Both the position numbers and the translations under genes were made by a program. Below, in pieces: positions 18,942 to 27,577 of a stretch of DNA of 64,000 nt (the stretch's first letter is position 1; each line of letters begins with the position of its first letter). The notes beneath the pieces are model-generated. The model was not told the DNA's origin. It saw nothing but the letters and a program-made list of their open reading frames with translations, and ran no database searches. This DNA is from RGEC01 sp964475595 (GTDB lineage Bacteria; Bacteroidota; Bacteroidia; NS11-12g; UBA955). The DNA lies in NCBI GenBank assembly GCA_964475595.1, contig CAYYXG010000013.1, positions 1-64,000 on the forward strand. The letters run 5' to 3'.

Positions 18942-21725
18942 TTAGTGGGCTTGTAACCAGTTGTCCCCGGTGCCGTATTCTACTTCCACCGGAACTTTGA
19001 GTGACAGGGCTGTTTGCATGATGTGTTTGATATGGGGTGCTACAATTTCTACTTCGTTTTTAGGCACATCAAACAACAATTCATCGTGAACCTGTAGTAT
19101 CATCCTCGCTTTGGGGTGGTTTTCCTTAAGCCAGGCGTGAATGTTGATCATGGCCAGTTTTATCATATCTGCGGCACTACCCTGTATGGGCGCGTTGATG
19201 GCGTTTCGTTCTGCAAAACCTCTTACCGTAGCGTTTCTGCTGTTAATATCCCGAATATAGCGTCGCCTGCCCAAAATGGTTTCTACATAGCCATGCTGCC
19301 TGGCAAACGCAATGGTGTTGTCCATGTAGCTTTTAATGCCCGGAAACTTCTCAAAATAATTGTCTATAATTTCTTTGGCTTCCTTGCGTGAAATGCCCAC
19401 CCGTTGGCTTAATCCAAATGCAGAAATACCATAAATAATGCCAAAATTCACTGTTTTTGCCTTCCTGCGCATGTCTTTGTCAACTGCATCCAGCGGCACA
19501 CCCCACACCCTGGCTGCTGTGGCTGTGTGAATGTCAATTCCCTGCCTGAAGGCATCCATCATGCCTTCATCGCCGCTCACATGGGCAATAACACGCAATT
19601 CTATCTGTGAATAGTCCGCACTTAACAGAACGTGGTTTTCATCTCGTGCCACAAACGCCCTCCTTACTTCCTTGCCAAGCTCTGTGCGAATGGGAATGTT
19701 CTGCAGGTTGGGGTTTTGGCTGCTCAAACGGCCGGTGGCCGCCACTGCCTGATTGAAGGATGTGTGCACCCTTCCAGTTCTGTGGTTTACCAGCAGCGGT
19801 AACGCATCAACATAGGTTCCTTTCAGTTTCTGCAACTGCCTAAAATCCAAAATACGCTGCACAATTTCATGTTCCCCCGACAGTGATAGAAGGGTTTCTT
19901 CATCGGTTTGATACTGCCCGGTCTTGGTGGTTTTGGGTTTATCAACCAATTTAAGTTTTTCAAACAAGATTTTTCCCACTTGCATAGGAGAAGCAATGTT
20001 AAATTCTTCTCCTGCCAACTCAAATATACGGGTTTGAATGTCCAGGCTTTGCCTGTTTAACTCTTTGCTATAGTCTTGAAGGAACGCCGTATCTACTCGA
20101 ACCCCCTCTTGCTCAATATCGCTAAGCACCGACACTAAAGGCATTTCCATTTTTTCAAAAACACTATATACGTTTCGGTTATGTAGCTCTGGTTCAAGTT
20201 TTTGTTTAAGTTGCAAGGTGATGTCTGCATCCTCAACCGCATATTCTTTCACTTTCTCTACCTCTACCACAGCCATATTGAGCTGAGCTGCGCCTTTTTT
20301 GCCAATAAGTGTCTCAATGCTGATGGGTTTGTAATGCAAGTAGCTCTCTGCCAGTAAATCCATGTTGTGGCGCATGTCGGGCTCTATGAGATAATGTGCC
20401 AGCATGGTGTCGAAACAGGGTCCGGAAACTGTGATTCCATATCGCTTCAACACGGATAGGTCGTACTTTAAGTTTTGGGCTACCTTAAGGTTTTTTCCGT
20501 TAAAAAGATCGCTAAAGCGCGCAAAAAGGGCTTTGGCCGCTTCAAAATCCCTGGGGAAGGGAATGTAATATCCCTCATGTGCCTTGCAGCTGAGTGCCAG
20601 CCCTACGATATCGGCATCAAACGCCACCAGGCCGGTAGTTTCGGTATCAAAGCAAAACTCGGTGGATGCCTGCATTTGCTGTATTGCCTCCTGAATCTGT
20701 TCGTTTGTTTGACACAGCACATATTGATGTTTTACGTCGGCCAGGGTTTTATATTCCCTCGTCGGCTCTAGGGCGGGAGCTTCCGGCAAATCAAACAGAC
20801 TGGCTTGCATACGGTTGTTGCCTGAAGGTGCTGCCGCCGCCGGGGTGCTGTTTTCTCCAAACACCCGTTTCATCATGGTGCGAAACTCCAGTTCATTGAA
20901 AACCTCCTTCAGCTTTTCTTCATCTGGCGCTTTTAGTATCAGTTCATCGGGGTGCAAATCCACGGATACTGCGGTATTGATGGTGGCCAACCTTTTGCTC
21001 AACAGAGCTTGCTCCCGGTTGTTTTCAAACTTTTCTTTCATAGCCCCCTTGAGTTGGTCGGTGTTGGCCAGGATGTTTTCTATGCTGCCATACTCCTGGA
21101 TGAGTTTTTTGGCGGTTTTTTCACCCACTCCGGGCACGCCGGGGATGTTGTCAACAGCATCGCCCCACAGCCCCAAAATATCGATTACCTGATCAACTCG
21201 CTCAACCTCCCATTTTTTAAGCACTTCAGGCACCCCCATCACTTCATCCGGATTGCCCATGCGGCCGGGTTTGTATATATACACATGGTCGCGAACCAGT
21301 TGTCCAAAATCCTTGTCGGGGGTCATCATAAACACATCAAACCCTAGTTCAGCTGCCTGCAAAGCAAATGTGCCAATGATGTCGTCGGCCTCAAAACCGT
21401 CGTGGGTTATCAGCGGAATGTTAAACCCCTCAACAATCCGCTGTATATAGGGCAAGCTGCGCCTAAGGTCTTCCGGCATTTCCTCGCGGTTTGCTTTGTA
21501 TTTTTCGTATTCTATATGCCGATCGGTGGGTTTGTCGGTATCAAATACCACGGCTATGTGGGTGGGTTTTTGTTTGTTGAGCACGTCCAGCAAGGTGTTG
21601 GTAAAGCCAAACATCGCGCTGGCATTGAGTCCGGTGCTGGTAATGCGCGGGTTTTGATTAAAGGCAAAAAACGCCCGGTACACCAGGGCCATGCCGTCTA
21701 AGAGAAATAGTTTCTTTTCTGCCAT
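18942..21725 (-). CDS. polA: DNA polymerase I
   Basis: A 927-residue enzyme of repair and Okazaki-fragment processing. The 5'-3' nuclease domain (1-290) carries VVFDTDKP and GFEADDIIG. The 3'-5' exonuclease domain carries FDTETTGL near residue 357, with its acidic residues intact, and FDTMLAHYLIEPD. Polymerase motif A is LLSADYSQIELR (about 700), motif B is RRKAKTVNFGIIYG and motif C is QVHDELLFDVP (about 875). All three activities therefore look functional. A TATCTTTA stretch about 13 nt upstream of the ATG is a weak -7 candidate. Confidence 0.98.
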   Translation of the reverse strand: MAEKKLFLLDGMALVYRAFFAFNQNPRITSTGLNASAMFGFTNTLLDVLNKQKPTHIAVVFDTDKPTDRHIEYEKYKANREEMPEDLRRSLPYIQRIVEGFNIPLITHDGFEADDIIGTFALQAAELGFDVFMMTPDKDFGQLVRDHVYIYKPGRMGNPDEVMGVPEVLKKWEVERVDQVIDILGLWGDAVDNIPGVPGVGEKTAKKLIQEYGSIENILANTDQLKGAMKEKFENNREQALLSKRLATINTAVSVDLHPDELILKAPDEEKLKEVFNELEFRTMMKRVFGENSTPAAAAPSGNNRMQASLFDLPEAPALEPTREYKTLADVKHQYVLCQTNEQIQEAIQQMQASTEFCFDTETTGLVAFDADIVGLALSCKAHEGYYIPFPRDFEAAKALFARFSDLFNGKNLKVAQNLKYDLSVLKRYGITVSGPCFDTMLAHYLIEPDMRHNMDLLAESYLHYKPISIETLIGKKGAAQLNMAVVEVEKVKEYAVEDADITLQLKQKLEPELHNRNVYSVFEKMEMPLVSVLSDIEQEGVRVDTAFLQDYSKELNRQSLDIQTRIFELAGEEFNIASPMQVGKILFEKLKLVDKPKTTKTGQYQTDEETLLSLSGEHEIVQRILDFRQLQKLKGTYVDALPLLVNHRTGRVHTSFNQAVAATGRLSSQNPNLQNIPIRTELGKEVRRAFVARDENHVLLSADYSQIELRVIAHVSGDEGMMDAFRQGIDIHTATAARVWGVPLDAVDKDMRRKAKTVNFGIIYGISAFGLSQRVGISRKEAKEIIDNYFEKFPGIKSYMDNTIAFARQHGYVETILGRRRYIRDINSRNATVRGFAERNAINAPIQGSAADMIKLAMINIHAWLKENHPKARMILQVHDELLFDVPKNEVEIVAPHIKHIMQTALSLKVPVEVEYGTGDNWLQAH

Positions 21726-21776
21726 GAAAATTCAAAGGGTAAAGATAATAAAGAACCAGCCTCAACAATGCTCTTT

Positions 21777-22709
21777 TTAAGGTTTCGGGTTTACATACAC
21801 CCGAATCCAGTCAACTTCCATCGAAACAGGCAGGCGGCTGTTGTCAATATACTGCAAATAGCGGTGGTCTACCGCATTGTTCACCACAAGATACATGGGT
21901 TCCTGGTAAAACTGCCGCATCCATTTGTTCAGTCGAATGCTACGAACCGCTACCCCGTCTGTGTAAAACACAACCTTTTCCGGGGTCCACAAACAGGCAT
22001 AGATATGAAAGGCGGTATCTGTATCCGGTGGGAGCTTCACCGCTTTCATCAATAGGGTTTTGGTGCGGGTTTCTATTTTGCCAAAATGCAGGGTCATGGT
22101 TTGTCGGTGAACCGACTTTCCCGTGCGTTTCCCATACATTTCAAAGATGTCAATTTCAGGTGGCCAATTGTTTTTGCCGGTGAGCCAAAACGCCGGCCAG
22201 GTGGCCGGCCCTGATGGGTTTTTGCTTCGAATGGCAAAAAAACCATATTGAAAATTGCGGCTGTTGGCGGTATTAATTAGGCCTGTTCCATACGGAATGG
22301 CAATGCTACTGTCGCCGGATTTGAATTTTTTGGGGGCATACCGATTTTGTAAAAATAACACACCCTGTTTAACAAAAACTTCACTGTCGCCATAGTATTG
22401 GTGAGGTTGCTGACCATGAAAACGTCCCCAGGGCTGCCCGATTTGCCAAACCTGGGTGTTTAACGAGTCAAATTCATCAGAAAAAACGGGAACAAAATCC
22501 GCGGCCTCCTCCGGCAACAAAATGCTCACACTGTTTTTATCTGCTTGACGATAATGCCCGTTTCCGGGGGTGTTTGCTAAATCATACCCCCGTTTTAACG
22601 CCAATCCTGCTTTCCCTCGGACAAAACCTTTCCGGGTGCTGTCCAGGTTGTTTTGTCCCTGCAAGGACAGGCACATTAAAAATAATATCACCAAAGCCGG
22701 AATCTTCAT
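21777..22709 (-). CDS. Secreted glycoside hydrolase family 16 protein
   Basis: A 310-residue protein. The second Met of the longest frame (22733) is taken as the start, because the -7 element TACCTTTG lies in the first codons of that frame and the internal Met starts a signal peptide (KIPALVILFLMCLSLQGQ). The GH16 catalytic motif is PEIDIFEMYG, with nucleophile E185, helper D187 and acid/base E190. FSDEFDS and VDWIRVYVNP are the usual GH16 ends. It probably cleaves beta-1,3/1,4-glucans or galactans outside the cell, but the exact substrate cannot be read from sequence. It is divergent from era. Confidence 0.9.
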   Translation of the reverse strand: MKIPALVILFLMCLSLQGQNNLDSTRKGFVRGKAGLALKRGYDLANTPGNGHYRQADKNSVSILLPEEAADFVPVFSDEFDSLNTQVWQIGQPWGRFHGQQPHQYYGDSEVFVKQGVLFLQNRYAPKKFKSGDSSIAIPYGTGLINTANSRNFQYGFFAIRSKNPSGPATWPAFWLTGKNNWPPEIDIFEMYGKRTGKSVHRQTMTLHFGKIETRTKTLLMKAVKLPPDTDTAFHIYACLWTPEKVVFYTDGVAVRSIRLNKWMRQFYQEPMYLVVNNAVDHRYLQYIDNSRLPVSMEVDWIRVYVNPKP

Positions 22710-22716
22710 CCTTTCA

Positions 22717-22724
22717 CAAAGGTA
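22717..22724 (-). promoter_or_regulatory. -7 element (TACCTTTG) of the GH16 gene
   Basis: Perfect match on the minus strand, ending 7 nt before the ATG at 22709. It forms a back-to-back promoter pair with the era element 23 bp away. Confidence 0.65.
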
Positions 22725-22747
22725 AACCAACATGCTCGTTATTGGGT

Positions 22748-22755
22748 TACCTTTG
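22748..22755 (+). promoter_or_regulatory. -7 element (TACCTTTG) of era
   Basis: Perfect TAnnTTTG match ending 14 nt before the era ATG. Confidence 0.65.
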
Positions 22756-22769
22756 AACCCTCAATCTTT

Positions 22770-23654
22770 ATGTCATTCAAAGCGGGTTTCGTTAGCATTG
22801 TTGGAATGCCCAATGCGGGTAAAAGCACTTTATACAATGCTCTGATGGGGGACAAGCTGGCCATTGTAAACCCAAAGGCACAGACCACACGACATAGAAT
22901 TCTGGGCATAAAAACCGGTGAGAACGCACAGGTAATTTATTCGGACACCCCCGGTATTTTGCGGAAAGCTAGCTACAAAATGCATGAGAAAATGATGGCT
23001 GTGGTGCATGAATCCCTGGACGATAGCGATGTGCTGATTCTGCTGCTGGATGTTCGTGCCACAGAAATTCCCGAGGAGCTGCTGCAAAAGTTCGAAAAAT
23101 CCCGCGCCAAGAAAATTGTTGCCATCAATAAGATTGATACGGTAAAACAGAATCAGCTGGAAGCCGTTATGTTGAAGGTGGCAGAAACCTATAAGGCCGA
23201 TGCTTTTATGCTGGTTTCTGCCCTTAATAATTTCCAGTTGGAAAAACTGGAGGAAGTGGTGATTTCTTTTCTTCCCGAACATCCGGCTTACTTTCCCGAA
23301 GACCAGATCACCGACCGTTCAGAACGGTTTTTTGTCAATGAAATCATCCGCAATCACGCATTAAAACTTTACGAAGATGAGGTGCCATACAGTTTGGAAG
23401 TAACCACCCTGTTTTTTAAGGAAGAGGAAAAAATTATTCGTCTATCCTGTGAACTGGTGGTGGAAAGAGACAGCCAGAAAAGAATTGTTATAGGAAACAA
23501 GGGTGAAGCCATTAAACGGCTGGGCACCAACGCCAGAAAGGATTTGGAAGCGTTTTTTGACAAACACATTTTTGTGGAGTTGTTTGTGAAGGTTCGGGAG
23601 GACTGGCGCAACAGCAAGAACATGCTGAAACAGTTTGGATACGATAACGACTAG
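22770..23654 (+). CDS. era: GTPase Era
   Basis: A 294-residue GTPase that binds the 3' end of 16S rRNA during 30S assembly. G1 is GMPNAGKST, G3 is DTPG, G4 is NKID and G5 is VSALN, followed by the C-terminal KH domain (RIVIGNKGEAIKRLGTNARK). The C-terminus is complete (KVREDWRNSKNMLKQFGY). It has its own promoter and is followed 71 nt later by nusB, again with its own promoter. Confidence 0.97.
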   Translation: MSFKAGFVSIVGMPNAGKSTLYNALMGDKLAIVNPKAQTTRHRILGIKTGENAQVIYSDTPGILRKASYKMHEKMMAVVHESLDDSDVLILLLDVRATEIPEELLQKFEKSRAKKIVAINKIDTVKQNQLEAVMLKVAETYKADAFMLVSALNNFQLEKLEEVVISFLPEHPAYFPEDQITDRSERFFVNEIIRNHALKLYEDEVPYSLEVTTLFFKEEEKIIRLSCELVVERDSQKRIVIGNKGEAIKRLGTNARKDLEAFFDKHIFVELFVKVREDWRNSKNMLKQFGYDND

Positions 23655-23705
23655 GTTTTTGGCTTCCACCGCCCTGTTTTTTTGGCCCTGAAAGCCAATT
23701 TGTTG

Positions 23706-23713
23706 TATCTTTG
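23706..23713 (+). promoter_or_regulatory. -7 element (TATCTTTG) of the nusB operon
   Basis: Perfect TAnnTTTG match, with TTTG 21 nt upstream (23681-23684) as a possible -33 element. It ends 12 nt before the ATG at 23726 and contains part of a TTG that could otherwise be called as the start. Confidence 0.7.
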
Positions 23714-23725
23714 CAGTATCGTTCT

Positions 23726-24661
23726 ATGATTTCAAGGAGGTTGGTAAGAATTAAGGCGTTGCAGGCTTTGTATGCAGCGGAACAGGCAGGCGAATCCGCC
23801 AGAGCACAATGTAGACAAAGTTTAAAAACCTCCATTCTGGCCACCTACGATGTATATGTGTTCCTGCTGGAGCTTCCCCATTACCTGAATGAATATTTAC
23901 TCAGTGAGCAGGAGCTGGAAAGAAAAAAGTTTTATCCCGATAAGGAAAAAATCCGCCGATTGGGGTTGTTAAACAATAACCGGCTGGCCAATACGGTTTA
24001 TGATAAAACCCTTCGGCACAAACGGCTTCGTTTTACCGCCGATTGGTCTGACCTTGGCGAGGCATTCCCGTCCATTACAGACTGGTTGTTTGAGCAGGAC
24101 TTTACCCGTGATTATTATGTGTTTGATACACCGGATTCAGGACAGCAACAGACCTTTCTGCAGGAGTTTTACCTCCACCTACTTGGAACATGTGAGCCCT
24201 TCTATCTGTTGATGCAAGAACTTTACGGCGCCTGGGACGATGACGAGTCTACCGTGGCTCGTGAATTGGAAAAAACCCTGTCTTCAGAGCTGGAAAACAT
24301 ATCGCTGAGCGCACCCTATGCTGAAGATGAGGATGAAATGAAAATGGCTTTGAGTCTTTATGATCTGGTGTTGCTTAACGGCACTGTGTATGAAACCCAT
24401 GTAAGCAGCGTCACCGACAACTGGGATCCGGGAAGAATTGCCATGCTTGATTTGTTGTGCCTAAAATTAGCGCTGGCAGAATTTATCTCCTTCCCACACA
24501 TCCCCTTGAAAGTGAGCATCAACGAATATCTTGATATCGTAAAAGACTATAGCACGCCTAACAGTGGCCGTTTTTTAAATGGTGTTCTGGATAAACTGCG
24601 TGTTTCTCTGGCAGATAATGGCACTATCGTAAAGTCAGGCCGTGGGCTGAGGGACAAATAA
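23726..24661 (+). CDS. nusB: Transcription antitermination protein NusB (Bacteroidota long form)
   Basis: About 311 residues, roughly twice the length of E. coli NusB but usual for this phylum. The N-terminus (RRLVRIKALQALYAAEQAG) and C-terminal helices (RIAMLDLLCLKLALAEFISF, then VSINEYLDIVKDYSTPNSGRFLNGVLDK) are NusB signature blocks, with an extra helical region between them. It binds boxA RNA with S10 to promote rRNA antitermination. ATG at 23726 is preferred over TTG at 23711 because that TTG is inside the promoter element. It starts the nusB-DUF1573-yajC-coaE cluster. Confidence 0.92.
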   Translation: MISRRLVRIKALQALYAAEQAGESARAQCRQSLKTSILATYDVYVFLLELPHYLNEYLLSEQELERKKFYPDKEKIRRLGLLNNNRLANTVYDKTLRHKRLRFTADWSDLGEAFPSITDWLFEQDFTRDYYVFDTPDSGQQQTFLQEFYLHLLGTCEPFYLLMQELYGAWDDDESTVARELEKTLSSELENISLSAPYAEDEDEMKMALSLYDLVLLNGTVYETHVSSVTDNWDPGRIAMLDLLCLKLALAEFISFPHIPLKVSINEYLDIVKDYSTPNSGRFLNGVLDKLRVSLADNGTIVKSGRGLRDK

Positions 24662-24701
24662 CGTCCGCTTTCCGGAACGGGGCGAACAATCATAATCTTT
24701 G

Positions 24702-24709
24702 TATATTTG
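24702..24709 (+). promoter_or_regulatory. -7 element (TATATTTG) of the DUF1573-yajC-coaE group
   Basis: Perfect TAnnTTTG match ending 4 nt before the ATG at 24714, which implies a leaderless message. Confidence 0.65.
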
Positions 24710-24713
24710 CAAT

Positions 24714-25223
24714 ATGCAACACCGTTTTATACTCTTTATGCTCTTTACAGGAGTGGGCTTCATGGCCGGTTGTGGCAGTGGCGGCTCCAAAATCTCCGTA
24801 GACACCATAGAAAATGAGGCAACTGCAGACAATCCTAAGCCCGAAAAAACAGGCCCCAAAGGCACGCCGGTTTTTGATGATACCGTATATAATTTCAAAA
24901 AAGTAACATCGGGGATGCAGGTTCAGCACCGGTATAAATTTAAAAATACCGGCAAAGGAGATTTGCTGATTCGCAATTGCCAGGCAGCGTGTGGATGTAC
25001 TACCCCCGGCTGGACCAAAGAGGTGATTAAACCCGGCGAATATGGCTTTGTTGATGCCACCTTCAACTCCACAGGTCGGGGAGCTAAAGAGGGATTAGAA
25101 AACGAGAAGTCTATAACGGTAGAATTCGAAAACTCAACCATAGAGTTTGTGATGCTCAAATTTAAAGCTACCGTTTTTTCAACCCCCGAAGAGGATCTGG
25201 AATACGAACAAAACAATCATTAA
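24714..25223 (+). CDS. DUF1573 lipoprotein
   Basis: A 169-residue protein with a lipoprotein signal (MLFTGVGFMAGC, lipid-anchored Cys). The DUF1573 domain is an immunoglobulin-like beta-sandwich: FDDTVYNFKKVTSGMQVQHRYKFKNTGKGDLLI, then CGCTTPGWTKEVIKPGEYGFVDATFNSTGR, with the conserved cysteine cluster (CQAACGCT). The function is unknown, but its place between nusB and yajC is conserved in Bacteroidota. ATG at 24714 is chosen over an upstream TTG that overlaps the promoter. Confidence 0.92.
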   Translation: MQHRFILFMLFTGVGFMAGCGSGGSKISVDTIENEATADNPKPEKTGPKGTPVFDDTVYNFKKVTSGMQVQHRYKFKNTGKGDLLIRNCQAACGCTTPGWTKEVIKPGEYGFVDATFNSTGRGAKEGLENEKSITVEFENSTIEFVMLKFKATVFSTPEEDLEYEQNNH

Positions 25224-25228
25224 AACAT

Positions 25229-25549
25229 ATGTTATTTAACCTGCTACAAACAAGCACTCCCGGACAGTCCGGCGGATTGGGCCAGTTTTTACCCCTGATG
25301 TTAATCATGGTGGTTTTCTTCTTTTTTATGATATGGCCCCAAATGCGCAAGCAGAAAAAAGCCAAAGCGTACTTGGCGGAATTAAAAAAGGGAGATCATG
25401 TTGTAACAACGGGTGGTTTTCATGCTAAAATTGCGCAGATTACCGACACCCATTTTATCCTCGAATTGGAAGAAGGTAAGATAAAAGCCGAAAAGGCTGC
25501 TGTGAGCATGGAAATGACCATGACAGCATATCCCAAGCCCAAAGCATAA
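25229..25549 (+). CDS. yajC: Preprotein translocase subunit YajC
   Basis: A 106-residue single-TM protein of the SecDF-YajC accessory complex. It has one hydrophobic helix (FLPLMLIMVVFFFFMIWP) followed by RKQKKAKAYLAELKKGDHVVTTGGFHAKI, the family signature, and a basic-acidic tail. It lies 5 nt after DUF1573 and 4 nt before coaE, so it is translated from the same transcript. Confidence 0.96.
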   Translation: MLFNLLQTSTPGQSGGLGQFLPLMLIMVVFFFFMIWPQMRKQKKAKAYLAELKKGDHVVTTGGFHAKIAQITDTHFILELEEGKIKAEKAAVSMEMTMTAYPKPKA

Positions 25550-25553
25550 TCCG

Positions 25554-26165
25554 TTGCTCCGTGTTGGCATAACCGGCGGAATTGGCAGTGGTAAAACCAC
25601 CGTTTGCCGGGTTTTTGAAACCCTTGGAGTTCCTGTTTATTATGCCGATGCAGAGGCCAAAAAACTGTATGCTGAAAACGATGCGCTCAAAAATCATCTC
25701 GTGCGGGTTTTTGGGCCGTCAATCGTTTCCGAAGGAAACATCAGTAGGGCCCGTTTGGCGGAAATTGCTTTTGCAAGCCCGGAAAATATCGCTCAGATTA
25801 ATGCCATTGTCCACCCTTATGTGTTTGATCACTATGAAAAATGGTGTAACGAACATCAAAACGCCCCCTACACACTAAAAGAGGCGGCCATTCTGTTCGA
25901 AAGCGGCAGTTACAAACGGGTGCAAAAAACCATCGGTGTTATTGCTCCTGAGCCAGAAAGGGTGTCTCGGGTTATGCAGCGCGATGGGTGCACCACAGAA
26001 GATGTGATGAAAAGAATATCACAACAAATGCCCCAGGATATGCTGGCCTCCAAATGTGATTTTCTCATTCAAAACGACAACCAGCAAAGCATTGTAAAGC
26101 AAGTACTGGAAATACATAAACAACTATTGGATTTGTCCGAAGACAACATCCCGTTTTTGCAATAA
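25554..26165 (+). CDS. coaE: Dephospho-CoA kinase
   Basis: A 203-residue enzyme for the last step of CoA synthesis. The P-loop is GGIGSGKTT, followed by GVPVYYADAEAKKLY and ARLAEIAF; NAIVHPYV and AAILFESGSYKRV are further family blocks. The start codon is TTG at 25554, as no in-frame ATG or GTG precedes the P-loop. It ends the nusB cluster at a clear terminator. Confidence 0.95.
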   Translation: MLRVGITGGIGSGKTTVCRVFETLGVPVYYADAEAKKLYAENDALKNHLVRVFGPSIVSEGNISRARLAEIAFASPENIAQINAIVHPYVFDHYEKWCNEHQNAPYTLKEAAILFESGSYKRVQKTIGVIAPEPERVSRVMQRDGCTTEDVMKRISQQMPQDMLASKCDFLIQNDNQQSIVKQVLEIHKQLLDLSEDNIPFLQ

Positions 26166-26190
26166 AAAAGCCCCGTAATGGGGCTGTTTT
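26164..26190. terminator. Bidirectional rho-independent terminator after coaE
   Basis: The stem AGCCCC/GGGGCT (26169-26174 and 26180-26185) has a 5-nt loop, a T-run on the plus side and an A-run before it. It can end both coaE and the convergent lipoprotein gene. Confidence 0.85.
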
Positions 26191-26208
26191 GTTGAATTAA
26201 CCTTGTGC

Positions 26209-26742
26209 TTATTCTGTTGAAAATTTCACATCGTTAAACTTTCCATTGGTAATGTTGTAGCCAGACCCCCCAACATTGGAAACCATGTTTAGATTAAAGG
26301 TACCGGAAAGCGTTTTTGCGCCCTCGTTCCATTGAGTAATATTCATTGAATATGTGGTGGTGTACATTAAAATCGACTGCAAGAGACTGTTTTGGTCGAA
26401 TTTGGGGAGATACAACATAATTCCTTCTGTGGAAGCGGTCCCTGCGTATGTTCCGGTTCTGCCGGGTTTTAATACCAAACGGGCCAAAACAACCGAGCTA
26501 TCCAAAAAACTAGTTGCTAAAAATGTCATCGTGTCTCCATCAACCACAGCTTCGCAGCCGGGTAAACTATCCGCTCCCAGATAGGTGCCTGTTTTGCCGC
26601 TGGTCCACGACTTTCCATTCACTTCACAGGAGGCAATGCCAGAATTTGTGGGGGTGTTGTTGTTGTTCTCCTCTTTTTTACAGGATGTTACTGTCATTAG
26701 TGCCAGGGCGCTGACAAAAAATAGTTTGGTAATGTTTTTCAT
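26209..26742 (-). CDS. Lipoprotein of unknown function (DUF6252-like)
   Basis: A 177-residue protein with a lipoprotein signal (MKNITKLFFVSALALMTVTSC, Cys about 21) and a low-complexity linker (KKEENNNNTPTNSG). The body is beta-rich: ASCEVNGKSWTSG, then FNLNMVSNVGGSGYNITNGKFNDVKF. This resembles small Bacteroidota lipoproteins with an NGKxW start and a TxGxFxxV ending. No function is assigned. It is monocistronic, convergent with coaE. Confidence 0.8.
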   Translation of the reverse strand: MKNITKLFFVSALALMTVTSCKKEENNNNTPTNSGIASCEVNGKSWTSGKTGTYLGADSLPGCEAVVDGDTMTFLATSFLDSSVVLARLVLKPGRTGTYAGTASTEGIMLYLPKFDQNSLLQSILMYTTTYSMNITQWNEGAKTLSGTFNLNMVSNVGGSGYNITNGKFNDVKFSTE

Positions 26743-26784
26743 ATGGGTTTTTGTTTGAATGGTAATCGTTGATTTTCTTTGGTT

Positions 26785-27576
26785 TTACTTACCTGAAAAA
26801 TTGGGTTTCCTTTTATTAAGAAACGCCTCGGTACCTTCTTTAAAATCTTCGGTCACAAACGCCTCCCCGAATTCATAGATTTCGCGCTGCATTCCGTTCA
26901 CGTTGGGACGGAAAAAGTCGTTGATGCATTTTATTACTTTACCCACCGCAACGGGACTTTTTGTCGCAATTTTTGACAAAATTTCATTGCATTTTGCCAT
27001 CAGCATTTCCTGAGGCACCACGTGGTTTACCAGCCCAAGCTGCAATGCTGTATTGGCGTCTATGCTGTCTGCGGTTAACAATAGCTCTATCGCCTTGCCC
27101 TTGCCCACCAGCTGAATCATTCTTTGCGTTCCACCATAGCCCGGAGGAACGCCCAGGTTAACCTCGGGTTGCCCAAATTTGGCGTTTTCTGAAGCAATTC
27201 TCATGTGACAGCACATTGCAAGTTCACAGCCTCCACCCAGGGCAAACCCGTTTACGGCTGCAATCACCGGCTTCTCGCTGTTTTCTATGGTATTCATCAC
27301 ATCGTGGCCATCAGCGCTCATTCGGGTGGCCTGATCTTCTGAAAAATGGGCAAACTCGCTGATGTCTGCGCCTGCTGCGAAGGCCTTGGTTCCTGCGCCG
27401 GTTAGGATAATTCCTTTTACCGCTTCATTGGACTGAGCCAACAATACTGCATTTCGGATTTCCTGAAGGGTTTGAAGGGTAAGTGCGTTGAGTTTGCTTT
27501 CTCTGTTAATAGCAATGGTGAGAATCCCGTTGTCGAGGTGGGTAAGAATGTTCTCGTATGTGGTCAAAGTTTCCAT
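26785..27576 (-). CDS. Enoyl-CoA hydratase / crotonase family protein
   Basis: A 263-residue protein. The oxyanion-hole segments are AGTKAFAAGADISEFA and AAVNGFALGGGCELAMCCHMRIAS, and the catalytic region PEVNLGVPPGYGGTQRM contains the glutamate seen in true hydratases. GKAIELLLTADSIDA and GLVNHVVP are usual crotonase blocks. It is probably a short-chain 2-enoyl-CoA hydratase of fatty or amino-acid breakdown. The start lies 1 nt after the stop of the B12-binding gene, so the two are translationally coupled. Confidence 0.93.
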   Translation of the reverse strand: METLTTYENILTHLDNGILTIAINRESKLNALTLQTLQEIRNAVLLAQSNEAVKGIILTGAGTKAFAAGADISEFAHFSEDQATRMSADGHDVMNTIENSEKPVIAAVNGFALGGGCELAMCCHMRIASENAKFGQPEVNLGVPPGYGGTQRMIQLVGKGKAIELLLTADSIDANTALQLGLVNHVVPQEMLMAKCNEILSKIATKSPVAVGKVIKCINDFFRPNVNGMQREIYEFGEAFVTEDFKEGTEAFLNKRKPNFSGK

Positions 27577-27577
27577 T

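Noticed and set aside
23711..23725. TTG start for nusB at 23711
   Set aside because: It lies inside the TATCTTTG promoter element; ATG at 23726 fits the family start.
23735..23740. AGGAGG as a Shine-Dalgarno for nusB
   Set aside because: It is inside the coding region, 9 nt downstream of the chosen ATG, and there is no spacing to the next TTG.
27010..27035. CACGTG palindrome (ACCACGTGGT) resembling parS
   Set aside because: Only the central 8-10 bases match; the outer bases do not fit TGTTYCACGTGRAACA.
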